Notes: generated by a model not told the origin, from the sequence alone. A stretch of 64,000 nucleotides of DNA from Streptomyces sp. ISL-43 (GCF_018614195.1 NZ_JAGGOT010000019.1:1-64000); one strand, 5' to 3'; shown: positions 16,144-25,551, counted from the first letter of the stretch. Translations and numbers: made by a program.

Positions 16144-17315
16144 AGGTGCTCTTCACGGTGCCGCCGCTGGCCGGACACGTCAATCCGACCGTGGCGGTCG
16201 GCTCCGAACTGGCCGCCCGAGGCCACGAGGTCGCCTGGACCGGTCCGGCCGGGGCGCTGTCCCGGCTGCTGCCCGACCACGCCCGGATCCTGCCCGCCGG
16301 AGAGGAGGCGGGCGGCGGATACGCGATGCTGCACGCCCGCTGGCGCGATCTGCGCGGGGTCGGGGCGCTGCGGTTCCTGTGGGAAGAGGCGCTGGTACCG
16401 CTGGCCAGGGCGATGGTGCCGGGCGTGGCGCAAGCGGTCCGCGTCTTCGAGCCGGACGTGCTCGTCGCCGATCAGCAGGCCCTCGCCGGTCCCGTGGTCG
16501 CGCGGCGGCTCGGAGTGCCGTGGGTGACGTCCGCCAGCACCTCGGCCGAACTCACCCGGCCCTTCGCGGACTTCCCCAAGGTCGGGGAGTGGGTGGCCGC
16601 GCAGATCGGCGGACTGCTCGCGGAGTGCGGGGCCGACCGGGAGGCAGCCGGACCGGAGTGGGATCCGCGGTTCTCGGACCGGCTGGTCCTGGTGTTCTCC
16701 AGCCGTGAACTCGTCGGCGTGAGCGAGGACTTCCCGCCGCACTACGCCTTCGTCGGCCCGGCCTTCGGCGCCCGCCCGCCCGCGCCCGCGTTCCCCTGGG
16801 AGCAGCTGGACCCCGCGCGGCGAAGGGTGCTCGTATCGCTGGGCACGCTCAACCAGGAGGCCGGCGGCCGGTTCTACGGAGCGGTGCTGGGAGCCGCCGA
16901 ACGGCTCTGCGAAGACGTCCAGTTGGTCCTGGCGGCCCCGGCCTCCCTGGTCGGGGAGGTCCCCGGGAACGTGCTGCTGCGGGAGAGCGTGCCACAACTG
17001 GAGCTGCTGCCGCATCTGGACGCGGTGGTCTGCCACGGCGGACACAACACCGTCTGCGAGGCCCTCGCGCACGGCCTGCCGCTGGTGGTCGCACCGATCC
17101 GCGACGACCAGCCCATCGTCGCCCGGCAGGTCGTCGATGCCGGGGCCGGGGTGCGGGTGCGGTTCGGCAGGACCAGGGCCGAGGAACTGCGGGACGCCCT
17201 GACGGCCGTCCTGGACGAACCCGTCCACCGCCGGGGCGCCCGGCGGATCCAGGCCTCATTCGCCGCGGCGGGCGGGGCTGCCGCCGCGGCCGACCGGTTG
17301 GAGAAACTCATATGA
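16140..17315 (+). CDS. Family 1 (MGT/CrtX-like) glycosyltransferase
   Basis: A 391-aa GT1 glycosyltransferase. The N-terminal acceptor half starts 'MKVLFTVPPLAGHVNP' and the C-terminal half has the nucleotide-sugar signature 'VCHGGHNTVCEALAHGLP' with 'PIRDDQPIVAR' (about 300-330). The family uses NDP-hexoses to glycosylate small hydrophobic acceptors such as macrolides and carotenoids. The location between the hydrolase and methyltransferase, with 4-nt overlaps on both sides, indicates that the polyketide product is glycosylated. No deoxysugar genes are in the window, so a common sugar nucleotide is likely. Confidence 0.88.
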   Translation: MKVLFTVPPLAGHVNPTVAVGSELAARGHEVAWTGPAGALSRLLPDHARILPAGEEAGGGYAMLHARWRDLRGVGALRFLWEEALVPLARAMVPGVAQAVRVFEPDVLVADQQALAGPVVARRLGVPWVTSASTSAELTRPFADFPKVGEWVAAQIGGLLAECGADREAAGPEWDPRFSDRLVLVFSSRELVGVSEDFPPHYAFVGPAFGARPPAPAFPWEQLDPARRRVLVSLGTLNQEAGGRFYGAVLGAAERLCEDVQLVLAAPASLVGEVPGNVLLRESVPQLELLPHLDAVVCHGGHNTVCEALAHGLPLVVAPIRDDQPIVARQVVDAGAGVRVRFGRTRAEELRDALTAVLDEPVHRRGARRIQASFAAAGGAAAAADRLEKLI

Positions 17316-19246
17316 CGCGTTCCGCGCTCCCTCCCCTGCACCCGCTTTCCGCCTCCCTTCCCCGCGTCCGGTGGACCTCCGTGGTGCTGCTGGTCGCGCT
17401 CGGCGCGGGCACCGTGCGCGCCGCCCGCCGGCTGCGGGCGATCCCGGTACTGCCCATGACCCCTCCCATGACCGGGCCCGCGGCCGTCGGGGTGCCGCGC
17501 GCCGCCGGGTGGCGGCTGCTCACCGCTCGCGGGGTCGAGCCCGACGCGGCCACGTTCCTCGCCGCCTGCGCGCATGCCGACCGGGAGGGACTGGAGGTAC
17601 TGGACCTGCTGCCCGCGGACCTGGCCACCGAGCGGGCACTGGGCCTGCTGCGACTGGTCGACCCGGCCGCCTACCGGCACGACCGGCTCGGCGAGGGGCG
17701 CGGGGCCGGGTTCGCCGTGCTCGTCTCCGAGGAGGTGCTCGCGCGGGCCGGGGTGGATCCGGCCGAGCCGCACCCCACCCCGACGGAACTCCTGGCACTG
17801 ACCCGCCGTCTGAAGGAATACGCCGCCGACGCCACGGGACTGGCCGTCGCACCGGCTCTGAGCTGCGGGCCACCGCCGGACGCGGCCGGAACGGCGCGCG
17901 CCGGCGAACTCCGGGCCCAAGGGCTGCCGGCGGGGCCGCTGGCCGCCGCGCAGCTCGCCGGGCTGGCACTGCTCGCGGGCGTGGCCGTGCGCCAGGGCCG
18001 GTGGGGCGCCGCCGCCGCCGGGCTGTACTGGATCCAGCCCTACCTGGCCCTCGGCCGGCCCGGCGCTCCGCTGCGCCCCGCCGATCTGGCCCTGGCCACC
18101 GCCGCCCGGCCGGTGCGCTCCCTCGGCGCCGCCCTGCGCACGGCCGCCGCGACGACCCGTACCCGGCGCGACCGGGACGCCACGCCCGCGAGCGGCCGGG
18201 AGCTCGCGCGGGCCGCCGTCCGGGCCGCTACCTACCGGGCCGACCTGGCCGCCGGAACCGACCGGTTCCTCGAACCGCGCCGCCTGGACTGCCCCTGGTG
18301 CGGCTCCCAGCAGCTGTCCGTCCGGGTCCGGGTGCCCGATCTGCTCCAGGCCAAGCCCGGCCGGTTCACCCTGGAAAGCTGCGGAGACTGCGGGCACGTC
18401 TTCCAGAACCCCCGACTGAGCCCGGAGGGGCTGGAGTTCTACTACCGCGACTTCTACGACGGTCGCGGCGGCGAGGGGGCGGCCACGGTCTTCGGACGGC
18501 TCGGCGCCGCCTACCGGGGCCGCGCCGAGATGCTCCGCCCCCATGCCGACCCGGCCTCCTGGCTCGACGTCGGCACCGGGCACGGCCACTTCTGCAATGC
18601 GGCGCGGGACGTCTGGCCGGACACCCGCTTCGACGGGCTGGACATGGGCGACGGGGTCCGCGAGGCCGAGCGGCGCGGCTGGGTGGAGACGGGATACCAG
18701 GGCCAGTTCCCGGAGTTCGCGGTGAAACTGGCGGGCCAGTACGAGGTGGTCAGCATGTACCACTACCTGGAGCACACCCGGGACCCGCTCACGGAACTGG
18801 ACACGGCGGCCGCCGTTCTGGCCCCCGGCGGATACCTGACCATCGAGCTCCCCGACCCGCAATCGCGCATGGCCCGCCTCCTCGGCCCGGCCTGGCTGCC
18901 CTGGTTCCAGCCGCAGCACCAGCACCTGATCCCTTCCGGGAACCTGCGCGAGGCGCTGGCCGACCGGGGGTTCACCGTGATCGCCGAGGAGCACGGGCCG
19001 GCCCACCAGGGCAACGACTTCTTCGGCGCGGTGGCCCTGACCGCGACGCGGCTGGCCCCGGACCCGGACCGGCCGTGGGCCGCCCCGGCCACGCCCGGCC
19101 GACGTGCCCTCGGCCACGCCGTACGGGTGGCAGCGCTGCCGTGCTTCGCCGCCGCGGCGGTGCTCGACGGGCTGCGCACGGTCGTGGCCAGGCGCACGGA
19201 CGGCGGGAACGCCTATCGGATGCTGGCCCGCAAGGACGAGCGGTGA
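17312..19246 (+). CDS. Two-part protein: unknown N-terminal domain plus Zn-ribbon SAM methyltransferase
   Basis: A 644-aa protein. Residues about 325-600 are a class I methyltransferase preceded by a zinc-ribbon-like pair ('CPWCGSQQL' and 'CGDCGHVFQNPRLS'), with the SAM loop 'WLDVGTGHGHFCNA' and 'YHYLEHTRDPL'. The first ~320 residues match no family I know: a short hydrophobic segment near 25-35, an Ala/Arg-rich globular part and another hydrophobic stretch near 210-245. It overlaps the glycosyltransferase (ATGA) and the next gene (GTGA). Methylation of the glycolipid or its sugar is inferred. Confidence 0.8.
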   Translation: MTRSALPPLHPLSASLPRVRWTSVVLLVALGAGTVRAARRLRAIPVLPMTPPMTGPAAVGVPRAAGWRLLTARGVEPDAATFLAACAHADREGLEVLDLLPADLATERALGLLRLVDPAAYRHDRLGEGRGAGFAVLVSEEVLARAGVDPAEPHPTPTELLALTRRLKEYAADATGLAVAPALSCGPPPDAAGTARAGELRAQGLPAGPLAAAQLAGLALLAGVAVRQGRWGAAAAGLYWIQPYLALGRPGAPLRPADLALATAARPVRSLGAALRTAAATTRTRRDRDATPASGRELARAAVRAATYRADLAAGTDRFLEPRRLDCPWCGSQQLSVRVRVPDLLQAKPGRFTLESCGDCGHVFQNPRLSPEGLEFYYRDFYDGRGGEGAATVFGRLGAAYRGRAEMLRPHADPASWLDVGTGHGHFCNAARDVWPDTRFDGLDMGDGVREAERRGWVETGYQGQFPEFAVKLAGQYEVVSMYHYLEHTRDPLTELDTAAAVLAPGGYLTIELPDPQSRMARLLGPAWLPWFQPQHQHLIPSGNLREALADRGFTVIAEEHGPAHQGNDFFGAVALTATRLAPDPDRPWAAPATPGRRALGHAVRVAALPCFAAAAVLDGLRTVVARRTDGGNAYRMLARKDER

Positions 19247-20205
19247 CGGGCGCCGTCGCCCCCGCCGCGGCGGCCTCCGCCGCCGTCGCCGGTGGGGAGC
19301 TCGCCCGCCGGGCCACCGCCGACCCGCTCTTCCGCCTCGTCGCCTACGCCCTGGAAGCCGCCCACGGCCGGCCCCCGGCCACCGTCTGGAGCGCCCCTTA
19401 CACCTTCCACATGGGCTCACCAGGCCTCGTAGCGGCCGCGGGCTGGCCGGTCGCGGCCGCCGCCGCGCCCCGCAGCGACGGCCTCGTACGGCTCAGCTCC
19501 CTCGGCCACCCCGCGGACAGCTGCGATCTGCCGCTGACGCTGTACGGGCCGCCGCCCGCCACCCCGGCCTGGGCCGCCCGCCCGTACGCCCTGCTCCGGG
19601 CACTGGCCCGGGCCGGCTACGGCCGCGGCGGCACCGACCTGCACGTGCAGGGCTCCCTCACCCCGGCCGCCGGGCTGGCCACGGAGGAAGCCGTCGACTG
19701 CGCGGTGGCCCTCGCGGTGGCCGACGTGCACACGCCGGCGGGCGAGGACCCCGACCGCGCGCAGCTGGCCCGGCTGATGGCCAGGGCACTGCCGGACGGT
19801 GACGACGCGCTGCGCCGGGGGGCGCTCTTCGCCCGGCCCGGCAGGGCCCTCCTGCTGGGCCAGGGTTCGCGCCCACGGGAGCCCCGGCGGCTGCGACAGC
19901 GGTACGTCGCCTTCGACCCGGCCGAATCGGGGGCGCGCCTGGTGCTGATGGCCGTGCGCGGAAGTTCCGGGAGCACGGCCAGGGCCGCGGACCTGGCGCG
20001 GGCCGTGGGGTGCGCCCGCCGGGCCGGGTCCCTGAGCGCGTGGCCGCCCGGGCAGCGGCCGGGGCGGAGCGTGCTGGTGCTGCTGCCCGAGGCCCGGCTG
20101 ACGGCGGTGCGGGCGGCGGTCGCGGAGGACTTCCGCGACCGGGGGCGGCCCGTACCGCGGTTCCTGAACATCGCCGTGGCCGGTGCGGCCCGGCGCGAGC
20201 AATGA
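19243..20205 (+). CDS. Degenerate galactokinase-like (GHMP fold) protein, probable pseudokinase
   Basis: A 320-aa protein that follows the GalK layout but has lost its catalytic motifs. 'ATVWSAPYTFHMGSPGLVAA' aligns with the GalK 'VWSAPGRVNLIGEHTDYNGG' region, yet GEHTDY is gone. 'GSLTPAAGLATEEAVDCAVA' aligns with the ATP-binding 'VPLGAGLSSSAALECAVA', but the SSSA is replaced by ATEEA. C-terminal 'FDPAESGARLVLMAVRG' and 'PRFLNIAVAGAARR' keep the GalK pattern. It is translationally coupled (GTGA) as the last gene of the polyketide operon. It may bind a sugar or lipid or act as a scaffold; kinase activity looks unlikely. The fold assignment is from motif alignment by eye. Confidence 0.7.
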   Translation: MTGAVAPAAAASAAVAGGELARRATADPLFRLVAYALEAAHGRPPATVWSAPYTFHMGSPGLVAAAGWPVAAAAAPRSDGLVRLSSLGHPADSCDLPLTLYGPPPATPAWAARPYALLRALARAGYGRGGTDLHVQGSLTPAAGLATEEAVDCAVALAVADVHTPAGEDPDRAQLARLMARALPDGDDALRRGALFARPGRALLLGQGSRPREPRRLRQRYVAFDPAESGARLVLMAVRGSSGSTARAADLARAVGCARRAGSLSAWPPGQRPGRSVLVLLPEARLTAVRAAVAEDFRDRGRPVPRFLNIAVAGAARREQ

Positions 20206-20272
20206 CACCGCTCACCTGCCACTGACCACCCACCATCCACCACGGACCACTCATCACGAGGAGGAACCACCC

Positions 20273-21550
20273 ATGCCCATCCATCCGTCAACGACGGCGG
20301 GCGCGAGACACCGGGCCCGCCGGTCCGCGCTCGTCGCCGGACTCGGTGCGCTCGGCCTGCTGGGCGCCTTCACCATAGCCAACTCCCAGGCCGCCGAGGG
20401 TGGTTCCACCACCCTCGTGAACGCCGCCGCGCTGCCGGCCTACGACCACGTGGTGGTCGTCGTGTACGAGAACAAGCAGTACGGCGAGGTCATCGGCAGC
20501 GCCAACGCCCCGTACGTCAACCAGCTCGCCAACGGCGGCGCGAGCTTGACCGGTATGAAGGCCCTGACCCACCCCAGCCAGCCGAACTACTTCAACCTCT
20601 TCTCCGGCGCCACCCAGGGCATCACCGGGGACGGCTGCTACACCCCGCAGTCGATGACCGCGCCCAACCTCGGCCAGGAGCTGATCGCGGCCGGCAAGAC
20701 CTTCGCGACGTACAACGAGGACCTGCCGAGCGAGGGTTCCACGGCCTGCACGAACGGCCAGTACGCGCAGAAGCACAACCCGTGGTTCGCCTTCAAGAAC
20801 GTGCCGCTGAACACCGGCAAGACCTGGGCGCAGTTCCCGCAGGGCAATTTCGCGGCGCTGCCGAACCTGTCGTTCGTGGTGCCCAACCAGTGCAACGACA
20901 TGCACTCCTGCTCGGTCGCCACGGGCGACACCTGGACGAAGAACAACATCGACGCTTACGCGCAGTGGGCGAAGGCCAACAACAGCCTGCTGGTGCTGAC
21001 ATGGGACGAGGACAACTACCTCGGCTCCAACCAGATCGCCACCGTCTTCTACGGGGCGAACGTCAAGACGGGCAAGTACGCCACCGCCTTCAACCACCAC
21101 CACCTGCTGCGCACCTTCGAGGACCTGTTCGGCACCGGTCACGCGGGGAACGCGGCCAACGTCCAGCCGATCAGCGAGGTGTTCGGCGGCTCCACGGATC
21201 CCACGCCGACCCCGACTCCCACACCGACCCCGACGCCCACCCCCACACCGACCCCGACCCCGACGCCCACTCCGACCCCGACCGCCGGTGATCTGAAACT
21301 GGCCAACCCTGGCCCGCAGACCTGCAAGTTCAACCAGAGCTGCACCATCCAGCTCACCACCACCGGAGGAAAGCCCCCCGTCCGCTACGCCGCCACCGGC
21401 CTTCCCTGGGGCCTGACCCTCGACGCCGCCACCGGACGCATCACCGGCAAACCGTGGGCCAGTGGCACCATCCAGCTCACCGCCACCGCCACCGACTCCA
21501 CCGGAGCCACCGCCAACACCACCTTCCCCCTCACCATCAACTGGTTCTGA
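20273..21550 (+). CDS. Secreted phosphoesterase (AcpA/phospholipase C family) with Ig-like tail
   Basis: Exported protein of 425 aa: a signal peptide (about 1-40, AxA-type site near NSQAAEG), a catalytic domain of the phosphoesterase family (about 52-300), a Pro-Thr linker and an Ig-like domain. Metal-site motifs are visible: 'VVVVVYENKQYGEV' (metal-liganding Glu region), 'HPSQPNYFNLFSG' and 'VLTWDEDNYLGSNQ'. The family includes acid phosphatase A and non-specific phospholipase C. ATG 20273 follows GAGGAGGA at a good distance. The final ~87 residues are identical to those of the secreted protein at 1-1290. The next gene's ribosome site directly follows this stop codon. Confidence 0.88.
   Translation: MPIHPSTTAGARHRARRSALVAGLGALGLLGAFTIANSQAAEGGSTTLVNAAALPAYDHVVVVVYENKQYGEVIGSANAPYVNQLANGGASLTGMKALTHPSQPNYFNLFSGATQGITGDGCYTPQSMTAPNLGQELIAAGKTFATYNEDLPSEGSTACTNGQYAQKHNPWFAFKNVPLNTGKTWAQFPQGNFAALPNLSFVVPNQCNDMHSCSVATGDTWTKNNIDAYAQWAKANNSLLVLTWDEDNYLGSNQIATVFYGANVKTGKYATAFNHHHLLRTFEDLFGTGHAGNAANVQPISEVFGGSTDPTPTPTPTPTPTPTPTPTPTPTPTPTPTAGDLKLANPGPQTCKFNQSCTIQLTTTGGKPPVRYAATGLPWGLTLDAATGRITGKPWASGTIQLTATATDSTGATANTTFPLTINWF
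21199..21285. repeat. Low-complexity repeat encoding a Pro-Thr linker
   Basis: CCGACC/CCCACA-type hexamers encode about 29 residues of alternating Pro and Thr between the phosphoesterase and Ig-like domains, mirroring the tract at 263-350. Confidence 0.85.
21289..21550. repeat. Right arm of the ~262-bp long inverted repeat
   Basis: Reverse complement of 1-262 with a single mismatch (CCCTGG here against CCCGGG in the other arm). It encodes the shared Ig-like domain to the stop codon. Confidence 0.9.
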
Positions 21551-21561
21551 AGGAGGCATCC

Positions 21562-22839
21562 GTGTACCTGTCGACCAGCCGTGCGGCGGACATCGCCGCA
21601 GACCCTCCGGCCCCGAAGGGCCCCCTGCGGGCCGTCCCCGGCACGGTGCTCGCGCTCGGCCTGGTCAGCCTGGTCACGGATGTCTCCGCGGAGATGATCA
21701 CCGCCGTCCTGCCGCTGTACCTGGTGGCCGGACTCGGGATGTCCCCGCTCGCCTTCGGCGCCCTGGACGGGCTGAACCAGGGCGCCACCGCGCTGCTGCG
21801 CCTCGTGGGCGGACGGGTCTCGGACCGCACCCACCGCCGCAAGCTCGTCGCCGGCACCGGCTACGCGATCTCCGCCGCCTGCAAGGCTGCCCTCCTGGCG
21901 GTCACCGCCCCCTGGTCGGTGGCGGTGGTGCTCGCCGCCGACCGGACCGGCAAAGGCCTGCGGACGGCCCCGCGCGACGCGCTGATCTCGCTGTCCTGCG
22001 GGCCGGGGGAGCAGGGCCGGGCCTTCGGAGTGCACCGCGCGCTGGACACGGCCGGGGCGCTGCTGGGGCCACTGGCCGCGTTCGGGGTGCTGTGGGTGGC
22101 GGTGGACGGGTACGCGGCCGTCTTCACCGTGAGCTGCTGCCTCGCGGTGCTGGGGGTCGTCGTGCTGGCCCTGTTCGTACGCGAGAGCCCCGCGCCCGCG
22201 CCGGCCGCCGGGACGCCTCCGGCACGGGACCTCCTGCGGATCCCCGGCCTGCGGCGGCTCTGCCTGACCGCCGCCGCGCTCGGGCTGTTCACCGTCGGAG
22301 ACGCCTTCCTCTACCTCCTGCTCCAGCGTCGCCTGGACCTGCCGGTCGCGTACTTCCCCCTGCTGCCCGTCGCCACGGCGGCCGTGTTCCTGCTGGCCGC
22401 GCTGCCCGTGGGCCGGCTCGCCGACCGGCTGGGGCGCCACCGGGTCTTCCTCGGCGGGCACCTGCTGCTGCTCGGCGCCTGCCTGCTGCTCCTGGCCCCG
22501 GTGCCGCCCGGGCCGGTACTCGTCCTCGGGGTCCTCGGGCTGCTCGGCCTCTTCTACGCGGCCACCGACGGGGTACTGATGGCCGCCGCCGGGCCGCTGC
22601 TGCCCGCCGGACTGCGCACCACCGGGCTCGCGGTGCTCCAGACGGCGCAGGCACTGGCGCGGTTCGCGGGTTCCCTGCTGTTCGGGGCGGCCTGGACGCT
22701 GTGGGGGCCGGGCCCGGCGCTGGGCGCCGCGGCCGGCGGCCTGCTGCTGGCCCTGACCGCCACCGCCGTGGCCGGCGGCGGCCGCCGGCGCGCGGGCCGG
22801 TCCGGTGACGGCCGCGGCCCGCAGGACGGCGCACCGTAG
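21562..22839 (+). CDS. MFS transporter
   Basis: A 425-aa major facilitator with about 12 hydrophobic helices. Between TM2 and TM3 it has the MFS signature 'GGRVSDRTHRRKLV', and a second copy 'VGRLADRLGRHRVF' in the C-terminal half. GTG 21562 is fixed by AGGAGG at 21551-21556, which starts right after the phosphoesterase stop, so the two genes are coupled. The substrate cannot be read from the sequence. Export of the polyketide glycoside, or transport of a phosphate-ester product of the phosphoesterase, are both possible. Confidence 0.88.
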   Translation: MYLSTSRAADIAADPPAPKGPLRAVPGTVLALGLVSLVTDVSAEMITAVLPLYLVAGLGMSPLAFGALDGLNQGATALLRLVGGRVSDRTHRRKLVAGTGYAISAACKAALLAVTAPWSVAVVLAADRTGKGLRTAPRDALISLSCGPGEQGRAFGVHRALDTAGALLGPLAAFGVLWVAVDGYAAVFTVSCCLAVLGVVVLALFVRESPAPAPAAGTPPARDLLRIPGLRRLCLTAAALGLFTVGDAFLYLLLQRRLDLPVAYFPLLPVATAAVFLLAALPVGRLADRLGRHRVFLGGHLLLLGACLLLLAPVPPGPVLVLGVLGLLGLFYAATDGVLMAAAGPLLPAGLRTTGLAVLQTAQALARFAGSLLFGAAWTLWGPGPALGAAAGGLLLALTATAVAGGGRRRAGRSGDGRGPQDGAP

Positions 22840-23011
22840 ACGGGAGCGGCCGCCCGACCTTCGTGATCATGGCCGGATCCGTGCGGGTCCGGCGGGAGTC
22901 CCCGGAACGCATCGCCGAAGATCCCTCAGCGGGCGCCGCCCGTGGCTTACGATCTCGGCGGACGGTCCCGTCCCGTGATCGCCGCTCGCCCCGCACTCGT
23001 GGAGGTCAACC

Positions 23012-23860
23012 GTGTCCCGGACGGCCAGAGGAAACCGCAGTCGCCGCAACAGCCTCCGTATCCGCGTCGCGGCCTCAGCCGCCGCGGCGGGCGCGTTCCT
23101 CGTCGCGGGATGCTCCTCGGGCGGCGACGGACCGGGTGAGGCGGCCGGCGGAGTGCCCGTCGTCGAGAAGGGCAAGCTGACGACCTGCACCCATCTGCCG
23201 TACCCGCCGTTCCAGTTCGAGAAGGACGGCAAGGTCGTCGGTTTCGACGTGGCCCTGGTCGACCTGGTGGCGAGCCGGCTCAAGGTCGAGCAGAAGATCC
23301 TCGACACGCCCTTCGAGAACTTCAAGACCGGTGCCTTCCTGAACTCCGGCGAGTGCGACCTCGCGGCGGCCGGCATGACGATCACCGACGAGCGCAAGAA
23401 GAACGTCGACTTCTCCCTGCCCTACTTCGACGCGACCCAGGCACTGCTCGTCACCAGGAAGAGCGGCGTCACCTCGCTCGCCGATCTCAAGGCGAAGTCG
23501 AAGAAGCTGGGCGCGCAGGCCGAGACCACCGGCGAGAGCTACGCCAAGGGCCAGGGATTCGACCCCGTCGCCTTCGAGAGCTCGGACGCGGTGATCAACG
23601 GACTGCGCACCGGTCAGGTCGACGCCGTCGTCATCGACTACCCGGTCGTCCAGGGCTGGCTCAAGGACCCCAAGAACGCGGCCGAGTTCACCCTCGCGCA
23701 GAACATCGACACCGGTGAGCAGTACGGCTTCTCGGTGAAGAAGGGCAACACCGCCCTCGTGGCCGCGCTCGACAAGGCGATCACGGACGCCAAGGCCGAC
23801 GGCACCTACAAGAAGATCTACGAGCAGTGGATCGGCCCGCTGCCCCAGGCCGCGCCGTGA
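23012..23860 (+). CDS. Polar amino-acid ABC transporter substrate-binding lipoprotein
   Basis: A 282-aa type 3 solute-binding lipoprotein. The lipobox 'FLVAGC' sits at about residues 30-35, and mature family motifs are clear ('YPPFQFEKDGKVVGFDVALVD', 'CDLAAAGMTITDERKKNVDFS', 'KKIYEQWIG'). GTG 23012 follows GGAGG at 23001. It heads a three-gene importer operon and its stop overlaps the permease start (GTGA at 23857-23860). Substrate class (polar amino acid such as Glu, Gln, Asp or Arg) is inferred from the family. Confidence 0.92.
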   Translation: MSRTARGNRSRRNSLRIRVAASAAAAGAFLVAGCSSGGDGPGEAAGGVPVVEKGKLTTCTHLPYPPFQFEKDGKVVGFDVALVDLVASRLKVEQKILDTPFENFKTGAFLNSGECDLAAAGMTITDERKKNVDFSLPYFDATQALLVTRKSGVTSLADLKAKSKKLGAQAETTGESYAKGQGFDPVAFESSDAVINGLRTGQVDAVVIDYPVVQGWLKDPKNAAEFTLAQNIDTGEQYGFSVKKGNTALVAALDKAITDAKADGTYKKIYEQWIGPLPQAAP

Positions 23861-24657
23861 CCTCTCGGCTGACCCGCCGTCAGCGCCGCCGCGTCTCGCA
23901 GGGCGTGCAGTACGCGCTCTTCGGCGCCGTGCTGGTGCTGATCGGCGTGAACGCCGACTGGGACCGGCTGCAGAACCAGTTCGCCCAGAAGGACCTGGCG
24001 CTGCGGCTCTTCCCGGAGATCATCACCACGGCCCTGCGCAACACGGTCGTCTACACGCTGTCCGGGTTCCTCCTCGGCCTGGTCCTCGGCCTGGTCATCG
24101 CCATGATGAGGCTGTCCTCGGTGGCCCCCTACCGGTGGGTCGCCAGTGTCTACATCGAACTGTTCCGGGGCCTTCCGGCCCTGCTGATCTTCATCTTCGT
24201 CGGCGTGGCGGTGCCACTGGCGTTCCCCGGTACGGAGATCCCCGGCGGCACGTACGGCAAGGTCGCACTCGGCCTCGGCCTCGTCGCCGCCGCCTACATG
24301 GCGGAAACGATTCGGGCCGGTATCCAGGCGGTCCCCAAGGGGCAGCTGGAGGCCGCCCGCTCGCTGGGCTTCTCGCACGCCCGCGCCATGGTCTCGATCG
24401 TCATTCCACAGGCCTTCCGCATCGTCATCCCGCCGCTCACCAACGAACTGGTCCTGCTGTTCAAGGACTCCTCGCTCGTGCTGTTCCTCGGTGTGACGCT
24501 GCAGGAGCGGGAACTGACGAAGTTCGGACGGGACCTCGCCAGCCAGACCGCCAACTCCACCCCGATCCTGGTCGCGGGCCTGTGCTACCTCCTGGTGACC
24601 GTGCCGCTGAGCTTCGTGGTGCGCCGCCTGGAGGCCCGCGCGGCCAAGGCCGCGTGA
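23857..24657 (+). CDS. Amino-acid ABC transporter permease (HisM/GlnP type)
   Basis: A 266-aa inner-membrane permease of the polar amino-acid type. The N-terminal family motif region '[16 protein letters not shown]' and the ATPase-contacting EAA loop '[16 protein letters not shown]' (about 176-192) are present, with about five to six membrane helices. GTG 23857 overlaps the upstream stop. A single permease gene implies a homodimeric channel. Confidence 0.92.
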   Translation: MTSRLTRRQRRRVSQGVQYALFGAVLVLIGVNADWDRLQNQFAQKDLALRLFPEIITTALRNTVVYTLSGFLLGLVLGLVIAMMRLSSVAPYRWVASVYIELFRGLPALLIFIFVGVAVPLAFPGTEIPGGTYGKVALGLGLVAAAYMAETIRAGIQAVPKGQLEAARSLGFSHARAMVSIVIPQAFRIVIPPLTNELVLLFKDSSLVLFLGVTLQERELTKFGRDLASQTANSTPILVAGLCYLLVTVPLSFVVRRLEARAAKAA

Positions 24658-24664
24658 GGACGAG

Positions 24665-25498
24665 ATGCCACAGGAGACGGAAGCGGTGGACGTGATGGCC
24701 ACGACGGGCCCGGAGATCGAGATCCGCGGACTGCACAAGTCCTTCGGCGACAACCACGTCCTGCGCGGCATCGATCTGGAGATCGCGCGGGGCGAAGTGG
24801 TGTGCGTCATCGGGCCGTCCGGCTCGGGCAAATCGACGCTGCTGCGCTGTGTGAACCTGCTGGAGGAGCCCAGCGAGGGCCGGGTCTTCGTCGGCGGCAC
24901 GGAGGTCACCGACCTGGACGTGGACATCGACGCCGTACGCCGCCGCATCGGCATGGTCTTCCAGCAGTTCAACCTCTTCCCGCACGTGAACGTCACGGAG
25001 AACCTCACCCTGCCCCAACGCCGGGTGCTGGGCAGGGACAAGACCAAGGCCGCGGCCGTGGCCCGCGAGAACCTCGCCCGCGTCGGCCTCTCCGACAAGG
25101 CCGAGGCCTTCCCCGCCCAGCTGTCCGGCGGCCAGCAGCAGCGGGTGGCGATCGCCAGGGCCCTGTCGATGGGCCCGGAGGTGATGCTCTTCGACGAGCC
25201 GACCTCGGCGCTCGACCCCGAACTCGTCGGCGAGGTACTGGCGGTGATGCGGGTCCTGGCGGGCGAGGGCATGACGATGATGGTCGTCACCCACGAGATG
25301 AGCTTTGCCCGCGAGGTCGCGGACCGGGTCGTGTTCATGGACGGCGGAGTGATCGTCGAACAGGGTCCGGCGGCGCAGGTGGTCGGGGATCCCCGGCAGG
25401 AGCGGACCAGGAGCTTCCTGAACCGCATCCTGGACCCGGCGGCGGCCGAGGCACCCGGGGCCGAGGGCAAGGGCCCGCGGCCGGGCGAGGACGACTAG
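24665..25498 (+). CDS. Amino-acid ABC transporter ATP-binding protein (GlnQ type)
   Basis: A 277-aa ATPase with Walker A 'GPSGSGKST', Q-loop 'FQQFNLFPH', ABC signature '[15 protein letters not shown]', Walker B 'VMLFDEP' and H-loop 'VVTHEM'. It lies 7 nt downstream of the permease gene and completes the importer. A stem-loop 28 nt after the stop probably ends the operon. Confidence 0.93.
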   Translation: MPQETEAVDVMATTGPEIEIRGLHKSFGDNHVLRGIDLEIARGEVVCVIGPSGSGKSTLLRCVNLLEEPSEGRVFVGGTEVTDLDVDIDAVRRRIGMVFQQFNLFPHVNVTENLTLPQRRVLGRDKTKAAAVARENLARVGLSDKAEAFPAQLSGGQQQRVAIARALSMGPEVMLFDEPTSALDPELVGEVLAVMRVLAGEGMTMMVVTHEMSFAREVADRVVFMDGGVIVEQGPAAQVVGDPRQERTRSFLNRILDPAAAEAPGAEGKGPRPGEDD

Positions 25499-25525
25499 AT
25501 CCCGTCGAGCCCCTGACGCGAGCCC

Positions 25526-25551
25526 CGCCCGGCGCGCCAGGACGCCGGGCG
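25526..25551 (+). terminator. Probable terminator hairpin after the ABC importer operon
   Basis: A 9-bp perfect stem, CGCCCGGCG (25526-25534) and CGCCGGGCG (25543-25551), encloses an 8-nt loop. There is no U-tract, as is usual in Streptomyces. The rest of the 246-bp gap to the MscS gene shows no convincing gene. Confidence 0.55.

Noticed and set aside
1..21550. Transposon or integron bounded by the long inverted repeat
   Set aside because: The arms are coding sequence for a protein domain, no transposase or integrase lies inside, and no target duplication can be seen at position 1 because the window begins there.
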